Assembly: GCF_000714715.1 (NCBI RefSeq)
Contig: NZ_JMFO01000002.1
Location: forward strand, 9,496 to 73,495
DNA from: Candidatus Magnetobacterium casense
Lineage (GTDB): Bacteria > Nitrospirota > Thermodesulfovibrionia > Thermodesulfovibrionales > Magnetobacteriaceae
Length of the DNA: 64,000 bases
Reading direction: 5' to 3'
The position numbers and the translations under genes are program-made. Shown piece after piece: positions 39,991 to 48,837 of this stretch (positions are counted from its first letter, which is position 1; each line of letters starts with the position of its first letter). The notes under the pieces are model-generated. The model saw only the letters and a program-made list of their open reading frames with translations. It was not told the DNA's origin and made no database searches.

Positions 39991-41223
39991 ATGGGCACGC
40001 GTATAGGTATAAATGGTCTGGGCAGGATCGGCAAGCTGACCCTGTGGAACCACGTTGCAAATAAGGATTTTAGTGAAATTGTGGTCAACGTTGGACGTGC
40101 CGTGGGGACATCCCTTAAGGATGTAGCATACTATATAGAGAGAGATTCCACGTATGGTTCGCTCAAGCGATATCTCCATGGTTTTGCAGACAGGCCGGTC
40201 ATCACCGAAATCAACGACCAAACCGGAACGATGTTGATAGACGGCGTAAAGGTCACGGTCTTGAGGAAGGCCAGAAATCCTAAGGACATCGCCTGGGCAG
40301 ACAACGGGATTGACCTTGTGGTTGATGCCACGGGGTCATTTGTAGACCCGACGCGTCCCGGGGATGACCCCAAGGGTGCGTTGGCGGGGCACTTTGATGC
40401 CGGAGCCAGGAAGGTGATAGTTTCGGCCCCGTTCAAGATCAAGGACAAGGTCAGCCCCATGCCCGCAGATGCCGTTACGGTGGTAATGGGCGTAAACGAG
40501 CACGATTATGACTCCTCGCGTCACAGGCTGATATCGGGGGCGTCGTGTACGACCACGTGCCTTGCACACATGTTCAGGCCGCTTATAAACGCCATAGGCC
40601 CCAAGAACATCCTTACGGCGTCGATGGCAACCGTTCATGCGGCAACGGGTTCGCAGGAGGTACTGGACAGGCTTGCCAAGGCCGGTGACAAGGACCTCAG
40701 GAAAAATCGCAGCATCTTTAACAACATCATACTGACAACCACAGGTGCCGCCGATACGCTTGCACTGGTCATACCGGAACTTGCCCAGATAGGCTTTATC
40801 GCAGAGTCCGTGCGAATTCCAACGACAACGGGTTCCCTGGTCATTCTGGTTGTGAACATCCAGGAGGAGGGTTCACGGATCACGATAAGCAGGGAGTACA
40901 TCAACGGCATATACAAGGAGGCCGCTGCCCTGCCCCACGGTTATGTTGTGTACTCGGAGGAGCAGAACGTCTCCTGCGATATAATATCGACCCCTCGTGC
41001 CGCCGTCGTGATCGAAGGCCATGAGACCCACACGCGCACTGCCGAGGTTACGATTGACGTCACAAAGCTCATCGGTATAGACCGTGCGATAGTCGATGGC
41101 CTCAAGAACACGGTCATCGGTATCCCGCTAACCCAGGCGGTGATCTACGGCTGGTACGACAACGAAATGGGAAGCTACGTAAACATGCTCGGTAAGTTGA
41201 CAAGACTGGTTGCAGAGGGATAA
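39991..41223 (+). CDS. gap: Glyceraldehyde-3-phosphate dehydrogenase, divergent long form
   Basis: A 410-residue enzyme of the GAPDH family: NAD-binding IGINGLGRIGKLTLW, catalytic SGASCTTTCLAHMF with Cys, MATVHAATGSQ with the active-site His and the C-terminal WYDNEMGSYVNML. It is about 75 residues longer than typical GAPDH, with extra sequence around residues 30-60 and 120-165. It interconverts glyceraldehyde 3-phosphate and 1,3-bisphosphoglycerate; cofactor preference cannot be decided. No other glycolytic gene is nearby. A repeat copy (41245-41320) follows and could serve as terminator. Confidence 0.85.
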   Translation: MGTRIGINGLGRIGKLTLWNHVANKDFSEIVVNVGRAVGTSLKDVAYYIERDSTYGSLKRYLHGFADRPVITEINDQTGTMLIDGVKVTVLRKARNPKDIAWADNGIDLVVDATGSFVDPTRPGDDPKGALAGHFDAGARKVIVSAPFKIKDKVSPMPADAVTVVMGVNEHDYDSSRHRLISGASCTTTCLAHMFRPLINAIGPKNILTASMATVHAATGSQEVLDRLAKAGDKDLRKNRSIFNNIILTTTGAADTLALVIPELAQIGFIAESVRIPTTTGSLVILVVNIQEEGSRITISREYINGIYKEAAALPHGYVVYSEEQNVSCDIISTPRAAVVIEGHETHTRTAEVTIDVTKLIGIDRAIVDGLKNTVIGIPLTQAVIYGWYDNEMGSYVNMLGKLTRLVAEG

Positions 41224-41244
41224 AACAGAAACAGGGCAATCGCT

Positions 41245-41320
41245 AAGAAAAAAAAAGGGGCGGCTCCGCCCCCCTTTAGAACCCCCCGCAAGGGGACCAG
41301 TCCCCTTGACCCCATAATTA
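41245..41320 (-). repeat. GC-rich intergenic repeat family, copy after gap
   Basis: AAAAAAAAGGGGCGGCTCCG then CCCCCCTTTAGAACC, CCCGCAAGGGGACC and CCCCTTGACCCCAT. The perfect GGGGCGG/CCGCCCC hairpin directly after gap suggests transcription termination. Confidence 0.75.
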
Positions 41321-41405
41321 ACTCTTACCAACCAAAAATTTATGCACCCCACTTGATTTGCGTATTTTTTATTTATAATGATATTATTAACAAGTGGTGG
41401 AATGC

Positions 41406-43751
41406 ATGAAAGATTTTATGGAAAAGAATCTTACTGTTAGCGAAAAGATATTGAAAAAGCTAACCTTTGTCGCACAGGATGCCGTTGTCATGATGGATAG
41501 CGAAGGTCTGATATCTTTCTGGAACAGGGCAGCCGAAAACATCTTTGGATATACAAGTGAAGAAGCCATTAACAAACCGCTGCACACCCTGATAGTCCCA
41601 CGGGTTTACTACGATGACTTCGTCAGGGGGTTTGACAAGTTTCAGACAACCGGCATCGGTAGCGTAGTGGACAAGACGCACGAACTTGTCGCAATAAGAC
41701 GCGATGGGACAGAGATACACGTAGAGGTATCCATATCGGCCATAGAGCTGGAGGGGTTCTGGCATTCAATTGGCATCATCCGCGACATAACCAGCCGAAA
41801 ACTGCTGGAACAGGAACTGTACGCCCACCGTCAACACCTCGAAGCACTCGTACAAGAAAGGACTCTGAAACTCAAAGACGCCAACGCAGACGTCGAACAG
41901 GCAAACGAGTTTCTACGGCAGGAGATCATTGAACGCACACAATTAGAGACAAAGCTCCACCACAACTATTACATGCAAGAGGTGATAAGCACCATGCTTC
42001 AGATTGCATTGGAGCCAATCCCTCTGAAAAACAAGCTTGAAAGCTCCCTTGACCTGATACTCTCCGCCCCGTGGATAAAGGTTCAGAAGAAGGCCTGTAT
42101 ATTTCTCACGCATGCCAACGCCGATACGTTGATCATGGTTGCTCAACGGCATCTGCCCAAAGCCCTGCAGGTTGATTGCAAGGAGCTGCCTTTTGGTAAA
42201 TGTCTCTGTGGTCTGGCGGCATCCACGCGCAAGGTCATGTATACAAATCATGTAAATGAGCTGCATGAAGTCAGCTTCGAGGGAATGACCGAGCACGGGC
42301 ATTATTGCATACCGATAAAGTCCGGCAGTGTAATCCTTGGGGTACTAAATCTGTACGTTGATGCCGGTCACAAGAGGGATAAGCCCGAGGAGGACTTTCT
42401 CATTGCAGTGGCCAACACCCTGGCCGGGATTATTGAGCACGGCAAGGCAGAGGATGCCCTTAAGCAGTCAAACGCCTTTATACATACCGTCTTAAATAGC
42501 ATGAACGATGCCGTCATCGTCATTGACGTCAGAGATTTGAAGATAATCGAGGTCAATCAGGTGTTCTTGAAAGAGTACGGTTTCCTGGAGTCCGAGGTCA
42601 AGGGTAATACGTGTCACACGCTGATCCACAAGAGCCCCTTGCCTTGTCATCAGAGGAATATACAGTGTCCGATCCTGATCACCGCCGAAACCGGTAAACA
42701 TGCAAAGACCGAACACATTCATCACGACAGGGATGGTAAAGAGATATACATAGGATGCAGTTCCTCACCCATACGAGACGAAAACGGACAGGTCATACAG
42801 TGTGTGTACGTGCTGAGAAATATATCGGAGCGAAAGCACTTCGAGAGTCAACTCCAGCGTCTTGCACACTTTGATACGCTGACCTCCCTGCCCAACCGGA
42901 TGTTGTTCCATGATCGCTTCAACAACGCAATTGAGATGGCAAGGCGTGATAAGTACATGTTCGCCCTACTGTTTATAGACCTGGACAACTTCAAGATAAT
43001 CAACGACACACTCGGTCACGACTACGGAGATATCCTGCTGCAGGAGGCGGCAAGCAGGTTGCTGGAAAACCTGCGTAAATCCGACACGGCTGCACGCATG
43101 GGGGGCGATGAGTTTACCGTCATACTTGCAAGGATAAAGGACCCCGAAGATGCCGCCGTGGTGGCTGAAAAGATCATAGAGTCCCTGAACAGACCATATC
43201 ACCTCAAAGACAAGGTCTGCACTATAAGCGCAAGTATCGGGATCAGCGTTTATCCCTTTAAGAATAACACCGAGTACAGAATCAACAGCGAACTGTTGCT
43301 GAAACAGGCAGACATTGCCATGTACAGGGCTAAGAAGCAGGGCAAGAACGGCTTCCAGTTCTACACCGACATAATAGCCAGGGTTGAGGACCTCGTAGAC
43401 GTCGTTGTCGGGTTCATCACGGCGCACGGGACAGCATGGGACCATCAGGCATGGGTGGAGCTGCTCTTTAAGGTTCAGGAGAAGGGGTTTGAGTTGTCAG
43501 ACAGCTTGAACAACAGGATCGGAAGCATACTTGAAACCGCACGAACCCTCTACAGACTGCTTGAAAATAAAGATGATATCCTGACCATATCAGAGTTCAT
43601 TAAAGGGGTCATAAACATAGACGAAAGCAGGGAACAGGCAATAGAAAGGGATACGTGGTTTAAGGAAATGGCACTATCCTTAACGGATGATATGGTTACG
43701 TGTATCAATGATCTGTTCAGGTTGCTGGAACACCTGAAAATAAATATGTAA
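41406..43751 (+). CDS. PAS-GAF-PAS diguanylate cyclase
   Basis: About 781 residues, no membrane segment. Order: PAS (DAVVMMDSEGLISFWNRAAE, about 20-135), coiled coil, GAF (190-345), PAS (HTVLNSMNDAVIVIDVRDL, 355-480), GGDEF (HFDTLTSLPNRMLFHDRF to the end near 645) and a helical C-terminal domain of about 130 residues that I do not recognise. The active site is MGGDEF, with the product-inhibition site RKSD five residues before it, so it should make c-di-GMP under feedback control. The ATG at 41406 has GGTGG upstream and is preferred to the GTG at 41394. Confidence 0.88.
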   Translation: MKDFMEKNLTVSEKILKKLTFVAQDAVVMMDSEGLISFWNRAAENIFGYTSEEAINKPLHTLIVPRVYYDDFVRGFDKFQTTGIGSVVDKTHELVAIRRDGTEIHVEVSISAIELEGFWHSIGIIRDITSRKLLEQELYAHRQHLEALVQERTLKLKDANADVEQANEFLRQEIIERTQLETKLHHNYYMQEVISTMLQIALEPIPLKNKLESSLDLILSAPWIKVQKKACIFLTHANADTLIMVAQRHLPKALQVDCKELPFGKCLCGLAASTRKVMYTNHVNELHEVSFEGMTEHGHYCIPIKSGSVILGVLNLYVDAGHKRDKPEEDFLIAVANTLAGIIEHGKAEDALKQSNAFIHTVLNSMNDAVIVIDVRDLKIIEVNQVFLKEYGFLESEVKGNTCHTLIHKSPLPCHQRNIQCPILITAETGKHAKTEHIHHDRDGKEIYIGCSSSPIRDENGQVIQCVYVLRNISERKHFESQLQRLAHFDTLTSLPNRMLFHDRFNNAIEMARRDKYMFALLFIDLDNFKIINDTLGHDYGDILLQEAASRLLENLRKSDTAARMGGDEFTVILARIKDPEDAAVVAEKIIESLNRPYHLKDKVCTISASIGISVYPFKNNTEYRINSELLLKQADIAMYRAKKQGKNGFQFYTDIIARVEDLVDVVVGFITAHGTAWDHQAWVELLFKVQEKGFELSDSLNNRIGSILETARTLYRLLENKDDILTISEFIKGVINIDESREQAIERDTWFKEMALSLTDDMVTCINDLFRLLEHLKINM

Positions 43752-44098
43752 GTGAGATATGATATTTTTCGAGAAATGCCCCCTTTAATGGGGATTTGAT
43801 TCAAGTTTCCCTTAACATGATGATACGATACTGAGCAATCTTTTCAGATACTCTTTTTACCTATCTTTTTTGAGTAGTCCTGAACAAGTAGTGATGCCAG
43901 TAGACTAAACCCTCATTATCCAATAGTCCATGAAGCCGAACATCACCTGCCCTTTGCACTTCTGGATTCCTGCTTTCGCAGGAATTCAGAAAGCTTGAAA
44001 GCATAGTTACCATGAAACACAGAGAAGATAATTTTTTTCATAATTACTTCATATTTTTGTGTTTTAATAGAAGCATAAAAAAATTTAAGGAGGTTGTT
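43752..44098. other. 347-bp gap with hairpins and repeat fragments
   Basis: Contains CCCCCTTTAATGGGG (43790-43804), a likely terminator for the GGDEF gene; a fragment resembling one MITE end (TAGTCCTGAACAAGTAGTG near 43874); and a palindromic unit GGATTCCTGCTTTCGCAGGA (43965-43984) followed by CATAGTTACCATGAAA, shared with 50757 and 59868. AAGGAGG at 44087 serves the next gene. Confidence 0.6.
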
Positions 44099-44659
44099 AT
44101 GAAAAAACTTTTGACTCTCGGAATATGGAGTTTTCAAGGGAGGCACAATATGTCAGTGATTAGTCGCAATATAAGGAAGGGAGCACGATACACAAGCATT
44201 GTTATTATGTTAATCTTAGGTCTTGTTGTCAGCTCTATATCATTCTTCCCGTCTGTTATTGCATTAGCAGAAGAGTCAAGGTTCTCTATCCTTTCAGAGT
44301 TTACAGTGAAGGATAACAAGGCGGGTCTTACATGGACAAGGAGTGCTAATATTGCAGGCAAGCCCCTAAGTTACGATGGCAGTATTGAGTTTATAAAAAA
44401 ATTGAATAAGCAAAACTATGCCGGCTTCAGTGACTGGAGGTTGCCAAGCGTACATGAGTTTATTAACCTAATGGATTACTCACGCTACAAACCGGCTCTT
44501 CCGGGTGTACATCCCTTTATAGACGTACAGGTGACAGAATATTGGACGTCAACTCATTGCGCACATCATCACGATAACGTATGGACTGTAAGTGTAAATC
44601 ATGGTAACGTAAGTCTGCGCGAGAGGACAATTAGCGCTAATATATGGATAGTACGCTAA
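44099..44659 (+). CDS. DUF1566 (Lcl C-terminal) domain protein
   Basis: A 186-residue protein with a membrane/signal segment (IVIMLILGLVVSSISFFPSV, residues 40-60) and a DUF1566 domain: NKAGLTWTRSANI, KQNYAGFSDWRLPSVHEFIN, EYWTST and WTVSVNHGNV. DUF1566 domains are found in secreted or surface proteins of environmental bacteria; the role is unknown. The start at 44099 has AAGGAGG seven bases upstream. It heads a run of small exported proteins on the same strand (to 45640). Confidence 0.78.
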   Translation: MKKLLTLGIWSFQGRHNMSVISRNIRKGARYTSIVIMLILGLVVSSISFFPSVIALAEESRFSILSEFTVKDNKAGLTWTRSANIAGKPLSYDGSIEFIKKLNKQNYAGFSDWRLPSVHEFINLMDYSRYKPALPGVHPFIDVQVTEYWTSTHCAHHHDNVWTVSVNHGNVSLRERTISANIWIVR

Positions 44660-44675
44660 AAATGCAGGAGGCAGA

Positions 44676-44867
44676 ATGAATAGGTTTATAGTATCATCTT
44701 TAATGATTTTGTTTTTAAGCAATCTGACAGGATGTATGGGGATGATGGGATGTATGGGGATGGGTCACACAATGGATAAAGAAAAAGCTCATGACAAGAC
44801 TAAAGGCAATACAAGCACAGACGATGGTACGGAGAAGGATAGCGAAAGTGGCTCTCATAATCATTAA
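44676..44867 (+). CDS. Small Met/His-rich lipoprotein
   Basis: A 63-residue lipoprotein: signal SSLMILFLSNLTGC with the lipid-bearing Cys, then a Met/Gly-rich part (MGMMGCMGMGHTM) and a charged tail ending GSHNH. Met and His clusters suggest binding of copper or another soft metal in the envelope. GGAGG stands before the ATG. It is cotranscribed, most likely, with the DUF1566 gene 16 bp upstream. Confidence 0.7.
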   Translation: MNRFIVSSLMILFLSNLTGCMGMMGCMGMGHTMDKEKAHDKTKGNTSTDDGTEKDSESGSHNH

Positions 44868-44981
44868 TCAATATTCAAATGAGGAAAGCACTTTTCATAT
44901 TTTCTTCATAAGTTTTGAAGTACTATAAAGTTATGGCGATAAAGTCTAAAGTGCAAACGTTTAAAGGATGGAGGAGTGGAT

Positions 44982-45215
44982 ATGGCAATATCGGTAAATA
45001 ATCAGTTGCAACAAGCAGTATCATGGCAAGTCGTGGCTGTAAATCAAGCACAATCTACAGCCACGAGGGGTATGATGGGTAGTGGTGGTGGTATGATGGG
45101 TAGCAGCGCTGCTGCTGCCGGTGTTGTTGTAAGCATATCAAGCGATGCAAGAAATGCCCTGACAAATGGAGTAGTTGACACTACGGCCAAAACTTCAAAA
45201 ACAGGAGGTAAGTGA
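44982..45215 (+). CDS. Small Met/Gly-rich protein
   Basis: A 77-residue protein without signal peptide: an N-terminal Gln/Ala/Val-rich stretch, the repeat GMMGSGGGMMGS, and a Ser/Ala-rich C-terminus (VVVSISSDARNALTNGVVD). GGAGGAG precedes the ATG at 44982; the stop overlaps the next start (TGATG). Function unknown. The Met-rich core echoes the preceding lipoprotein. Confidence 0.6.
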   Translation: MAISVNNQLQQAVSWQVVAVNQAQSTATRGMMGSGGGMMGSSAAAAGVVVSISSDARNALTNGVVDTTAKTSKTGGK

Positions 45216-45640
45216 TGAGGAAGGCGTTTTTTATAGGTATAGTGATTCTCATTGTAGCGTGGGGTGCTGACTATGCCTTGGCAGGGGATAAAACCCACGT
45301 ACATTCTGGTGGGCATACCGGCACAGAGCAAAAGGACGGGGATGGTTCAATGATTAAGATGACACATAATCATGAGGATATGCCGGGGATAATGTATAAA
45401 ATGGGCGAGGTTATGGAAAGAATGCAGGAAATTATGCAAAACGAACCACCAAAGCATCAACACAAACAAGATACTTTGCATGAAATAACTGAATCGTTGT
45501 CTGAAATGGCAGCATGTATGAAAGAGATGTCACAGTTAATGAAAAAGACGGACGTTTCTAAACAAGAATTAGAAAAGATAGAGTATAGGGTAATAAAGAT
45601 TAATGACAAGCTAACTATCCGCTTACCTATACGAAAATGA
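45215..45640 (+). CDS. Exported His/Met-rich helical protein
   Basis: A 141-residue protein with a signal peptide (AFFIGIVILIVAWGADYALA). A His-rich mature N-terminus follows (THVHSGGHTG, THNHEDM), then Met-rich amphipathic helices (MYKMGEVMERMQEIM, MAACMKEMSQLMKK). It has the look of a periplasmic metal-binding or chaperone-like protein (compare CnrR/CopX-type helical hairpins), though no family is firmly recognised. AGGAGG lies six bases before the ATG. Coupled to the preceding gene. Confidence 0.68.
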   Translation: MRKAFFIGIVILIVAWGADYALAGDKTHVHSGGHTGTEQKDGDGSMIKMTHNHEDMPGIMYKMGEVMERMQEIMQNEPPKHQHKQDTLHEITESLSEMAACMKEMSQLMKKTDVSKQELEKIEYRVIKINDKLTIRLPIRK

Positions 45641-45879
45641 ACAACACTTTACAAATTTAACAGTTGTAAAACCTGTGGGAATGTGGGAAACCCAAAAGGC
45701 TTTCCAATGGGCTGTTGGTAACGCTTAAGAAATTATCAATAGCCCATTTCCACATACTTTCCTAGTCCAGGGATTATCCACACGGAAAGAGAGATAGCCA
45801 TTTTCACTAACTGTAACTATTAGAAAAAAACTGCAACACTCATTGACTAAAAAGGATTGTTTATTTTATCTTAGTTATT
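45641..45879. other. Structured 239-bp gap before the HD-GYP gene
   Basis: AATGGGCT (45704-45711) pairs with AGCCCATT (about 45743-45750), extended by GTGGGAAA/TTTCCAC arms; one perfect DnaA-box sequence TTATCCACA lies near 45775. A structured RNA or small element is possible; no open frame. Confidence 0.4.
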
Positions 45880-47151
45880 ATGGATAAAGTCAAGGGTATA
45901 CATAAGCGTTTAATCCTGAGGTTGTTTCTTGGATGGATAGTCATCTCCATTGTTGCCGGCGCCGTAGTCTTTTTTCTTAAGCTGGAGGAGATAGACGAGT
46001 TTGTCGAAAGGCTGGCCGTTGCAGAGTCAAGGTCGCTTATAGATGACAAGAAGGTCTATCTTGAGAGTTCAGACCCACAGAAAAAAGAATATCTTGTCCG
46101 GTTATTGAGGGAACACATAGTGAAAGGCCATTTTGTCATCGTTGAGGTCTATGACAAGGACAAGCAAAAACGTGCAGAGGTAATAGCCACTGCAAGTGAC
46201 AAGATAGAAAAGCATCTGACGTCTCTTGACAAATACCTGAGTATTCATCAGCTCTCTGACGAGGTTACTTACAACAGGGTATATTTTGACAGCCGTATAT
46301 ATCTACAGGTGTTTGTACCGCTGTTTGCTGACGACTCCAAACTGATAGGCTATTTCGAGGGTGTCTATCAAGTGGATGACAAGACGATGGACGACATAAA
46401 GAACCTCATCCTGTATTCCCTTCTGCATGTAATAATCTCGGTATTTGCCACGACGGTTCTCTTGTATCCGATAATCATATCGATGAACAGGGACCTGATT
46501 AAGTATTCGGTTGAACTTGCGGATGCAAACATAGGGATACTGCGTGCCCTGGGTGGTGCCATAGCAAAGAGGGACAGCGATACGCACATACACAACTACC
46601 GTGTCACTATCTATGCCGTAAGGCTTGCAGAGGCCCTGGGCGTGGAATCGACGACAATAGTTCGTCTGATAAAGGGGTCATTCCTGCACGATGCCGGTAA
46701 GATTGCTATCTCGGACAATATCCTGCTAAAGCCTGGTAAACTGACGGATGATGAGTTTAATCAAATGAAGACACACGTACAACACGGCGTGGATATCATT
46801 GGCAATACCGCATGGCTTCAGGATGCCGTGGAGGTCGTCCGGTACCATCACGAGCGGTATGACGGCACGGGTTACCTGGCCGGCTTCAAAGGTAATGACA
46901 TCCCCCTGGGGGCCAGGATTTTTGCCATCACGGACGTCTTTGACGCCCTTACCTCAAAGCGCCCATACAAGGAGCCTTTCAGCTACGATAAAACTATAGA
47001 TATACTGAAACAAGCCAGAGGCAGCCACTTTGATCCCGATATCCTTGACGTCTTCCTGACGATATCCAGGGACCTCTACGAGCAGGTAAGCAAAGGCGAA
47101 GATACCGCCTTGATAGACACCCTCGACAGACTGACAAAGAAGTACTTCTGA
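45880..47151 (+). CDS. Membrane HD-GYP c-di-GMP phosphodiesterase
   Basis: A 423-residue protein: N-terminal helix (LFLGWIVISIVAGAVVFFL), a periplasmic sensor region of about 145 residues, a second helix (LLHVIISVFATTVLLYPIII) and an HD-GYP domain. Motifs are intact: SFLHDAGKIAISDNIL, YHHERYDGTGYL and ITDVFDALTSKRPYK. It should hydrolyse c-di-GMP in response to an extracytoplasmic signal. It counterbalances the GGDEF protein encoded 2 kb upstream. The ATG at 45880 lacks an obvious ribosome site. Confidence 0.9.
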   Translation: MDKVKGIHKRLILRLFLGWIVISIVAGAVVFFLKLEEIDEFVERLAVAESRSLIDDKKVYLESSDPQKKEYLVRLLREHIVKGHFVIVEVYDKDKQKRAEVIATASDKIEKHLTSLDKYLSIHQLSDEVTYNRVYFDSRIYLQVFVPLFADDSKLIGYFEGVYQVDDKTMDDIKNLILYSLLHVIISVFATTVLLYPIIISMNRDLIKYSVELADANIGILRALGGAIAKRDSDTHIHNYRVTIYAVRLAEALGVESTTIVRLIKGSFLHDAGKIAISDNILLKPGKLTDDEFNQMKTHVQHGVDIIGNTAWLQDAVEVVRYHHERYDGTGYLAGFKGNDIPLGARIFAITDVFDALTSKRPYKEPFSYDKTIDILKQARGSHFDPDILDVFLTISRDLYEQVSKGEDTALIDTLDRLTKKYF

Positions 47152-47203
47152 GGTCTGCTTAACAAAACGGTTTCATCACAGAAATATTAACAGGAGGGAA
47201 ATA

Positions 47204-47890
47204 ATGCGATTGTCGGTAATCATCCCCTGCTATAACGAGGTAAATACTATTTCGGATATCCTAGAGGCGGTCATCAGTGCGCCCTACAGTGACAAAGAGA
47301 TCATCGTCGTAGATGACTGCTCCACCGATGGTACCAGGGAGAAGCTCAAGGCATTTGAGGGCAGGGTGACACGGGTCATCCGCCACGAACGCAACAGGGG
47401 CAAGGGGGCGGCACTGCGCACCGGGATAGCCGCTGCCACGGGCGATATCATCATCACCCAGGATGCCGATCTCGAGTATAACCCCCTGGAGTATCCCATG
47501 CTCTGTGAGCCTATCATCCGGGGGCAGGCAGACGTCGTCTACGGGTCGAGGTTTATGGGTAGCGGCCCGCATCGGGTGCTGTACTTTTGGCACAAGGTGG
47601 GAAACGGTTTTCTCACCACGCTGTCAAACATGTTTACCAACCTGACCTTTACGGATATGGAGACCGGATACAAGGCATTTAAAGGTGAGATCATACGACA
47701 GATACACATAGAGGAAGACAGGTTTGGTGTTGAACCCGAGGTCACGGCAAAGGTGGCCAGGTTGCAGTGCAGGGTCTATGAGGTGGGCATCTCCTACTTC
47801 GGACGCACCTACAGGGAAGGCAAGAAGATCGGCTGGCGTGATGGCGTCAGGGCTATCTGGTGCATCCTGAAATACAACGTCGTCAGGTAG
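47204..47890 (+). CDS. Family 2 glycosyltransferase (DPM1/GtrB-like)
   Basis: A 228-residue GT-A enzyme without membrane segments: LSVIIPCYNEVNTISDILEA, IVVDDCSTDGTREKL, RNRGKGAALRTGI, the metal-binding ITQDADLEY and TDMETGYKAFKGEI. This is the polyprenyl-phosphate mannosyl/glucosyl transferase type, loading a sugar from a nucleotide onto a lipid carrier. AGGAGG precedes the ATG. The DUF58 gene converges on it with an 11-bp gap. Confidence 0.88.
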   Translation: MRLSVIIPCYNEVNTISDILEAVISAPYSDKEIIVVDDCSTDGTREKLKAFEGRVTRVIRHERNRGKGAALRTGIAAATGDIIITQDADLEYNPLEYPMLCEPIIRGQADVVYGSRFMGSGPHRVLYFWHKVGNGFLTTLSNMFTNLTFTDMETGYKAFKGEIIRQIHIEEDRFGVEPEVTAKVARLQCRVYEVGISYFGRTYREGKKIGWRDGVRAIWCILKYNVVR

Positions 47891-47901
47891 CTACTTGTCT
47901 T

Positions 47902-48783
47902 CTACCGATTGAGCCTCTTTTCCCGCATCCTGAAGAACCTGGCCAATGTCTTTATGTATGGGATGTTGGTTGAGACCTCAACGTGGTCAACGTTGATGGA
48001 GCGCAGGATGCGCTTTCTCTCGTGTACCCTCTTAAGGGCGTCGTTGCGATAGCGGTTGCGGACCGACTTGCTTGATGTGTCAACGAGGAAGACCTCACCC
48101 GTTTCGGCGTCTTCAAGCTCGATGAGGCCTACGTCGGGCAGGTCAAGTTCCACGGGATCGGTAATAGACAGTGCTATAACGTCATGGCGTCTGTTGGCCA
48201 CGGAGAGGGGTTTTATGTACCCTTGGGTGTAGAAGTCGGACAAAATAAAGGTTATAGTCCTACGCTTGACCACCCTGTTGAGGTACTCCATGACCGTGGC
48301 GATATCGGTGCCCTTGCCCTGTGGGGTGAAGTACATGGCGTCTCTGACTATTGCCAGGGCGTGTCTGAGGCCCTTGGCCGGTCGTATGAATCTCTCCACT
48401 CTGTCGGAGAAGGCTACAAAGCCAACCTTGTCGTTGTTTTTGACCGCAGACAGCGCCAACAACGAGCATATCTCCGCTGCTATGGCGCGCTTGAAGCGAT
48501 TGACCGTGGCAAACTCGCATGAGGCAGAGACATCGAGCAAGAACATGATAGTAAGCTCCCGCTCCTCGACAAACTTCTTGATAAACGGCTCCCCCATCCG
48601 CGCCGTGACGTTCCAGTCGATGCAGCGGATGTCATCGCCGGGCAGATACTGGCGCACCTCGTCAAACTCTATCCCCCGACCCTTAAACACGCTGTGGTAG
48701 CGTCCGCAAAAGAAGTCCGAGGCCAGCCGCCCCGTGGTGATCTGTATCCTGCGGATGTTTTTGATTACCTCAGAGGGTTGCAT
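47902..48783 (-). CDS. DUF58 VWA-like protein of the Bat/MoxR type
   Basis: A 293-residue soluble protein: GRYHSVFKGRGIEFDEVRQY, LPGDDIRCIDWNVTARM, FVEERELTIMFLLDVSASCE and a VWA-like C-terminal domain (DVSAS replaces the MIDAS DxSxS in part). DUF58 proteins are encoded with MoxR ATPases at the head of Bat operons. Here neither MoxR nor other bat genes adjoin, in line with the scattered Bat set of this window. It probably acts with the VWA, BatD and BatE proteins. Confidence 0.88.
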   Translation of the reverse strand: MQPSEVIKNIRRIQITTGRLASDFFCGRYHSVFKGRGIEFDEVRQYLPGDDIRCIDWNVTARMGEPFIKKFVEERELTIMFLLDVSASCEFATVNRFKRAIAAEICSLLALSAVKNNDKVGFVAFSDRVERFIRPAKGLRHALAIVRDAMYFTPQGKGTDIATVMEYLNRVVKRRTITFILSDFYTQGYIKPLSVANRRHDVIALSITDPVELDLPDVGLIELEDAETGEVFLVDTSSKSVRNRYRNDALKRVHERKRILRSINVDHVEVSTNIPYIKTLARFFRMREKRLNR

Positions 48784-48837
48784 GGCTTATGTCTGGTGAA
48801 CCTCCAGTTTCTTGACTCCAGGACTAATCCGATTTGT

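Noticed and set aside
45640-45880. Replication origin
   Set aside because: Only one clear DnaA box and no dnaA, dnaN or AT-rich unwinding cluster nearby.
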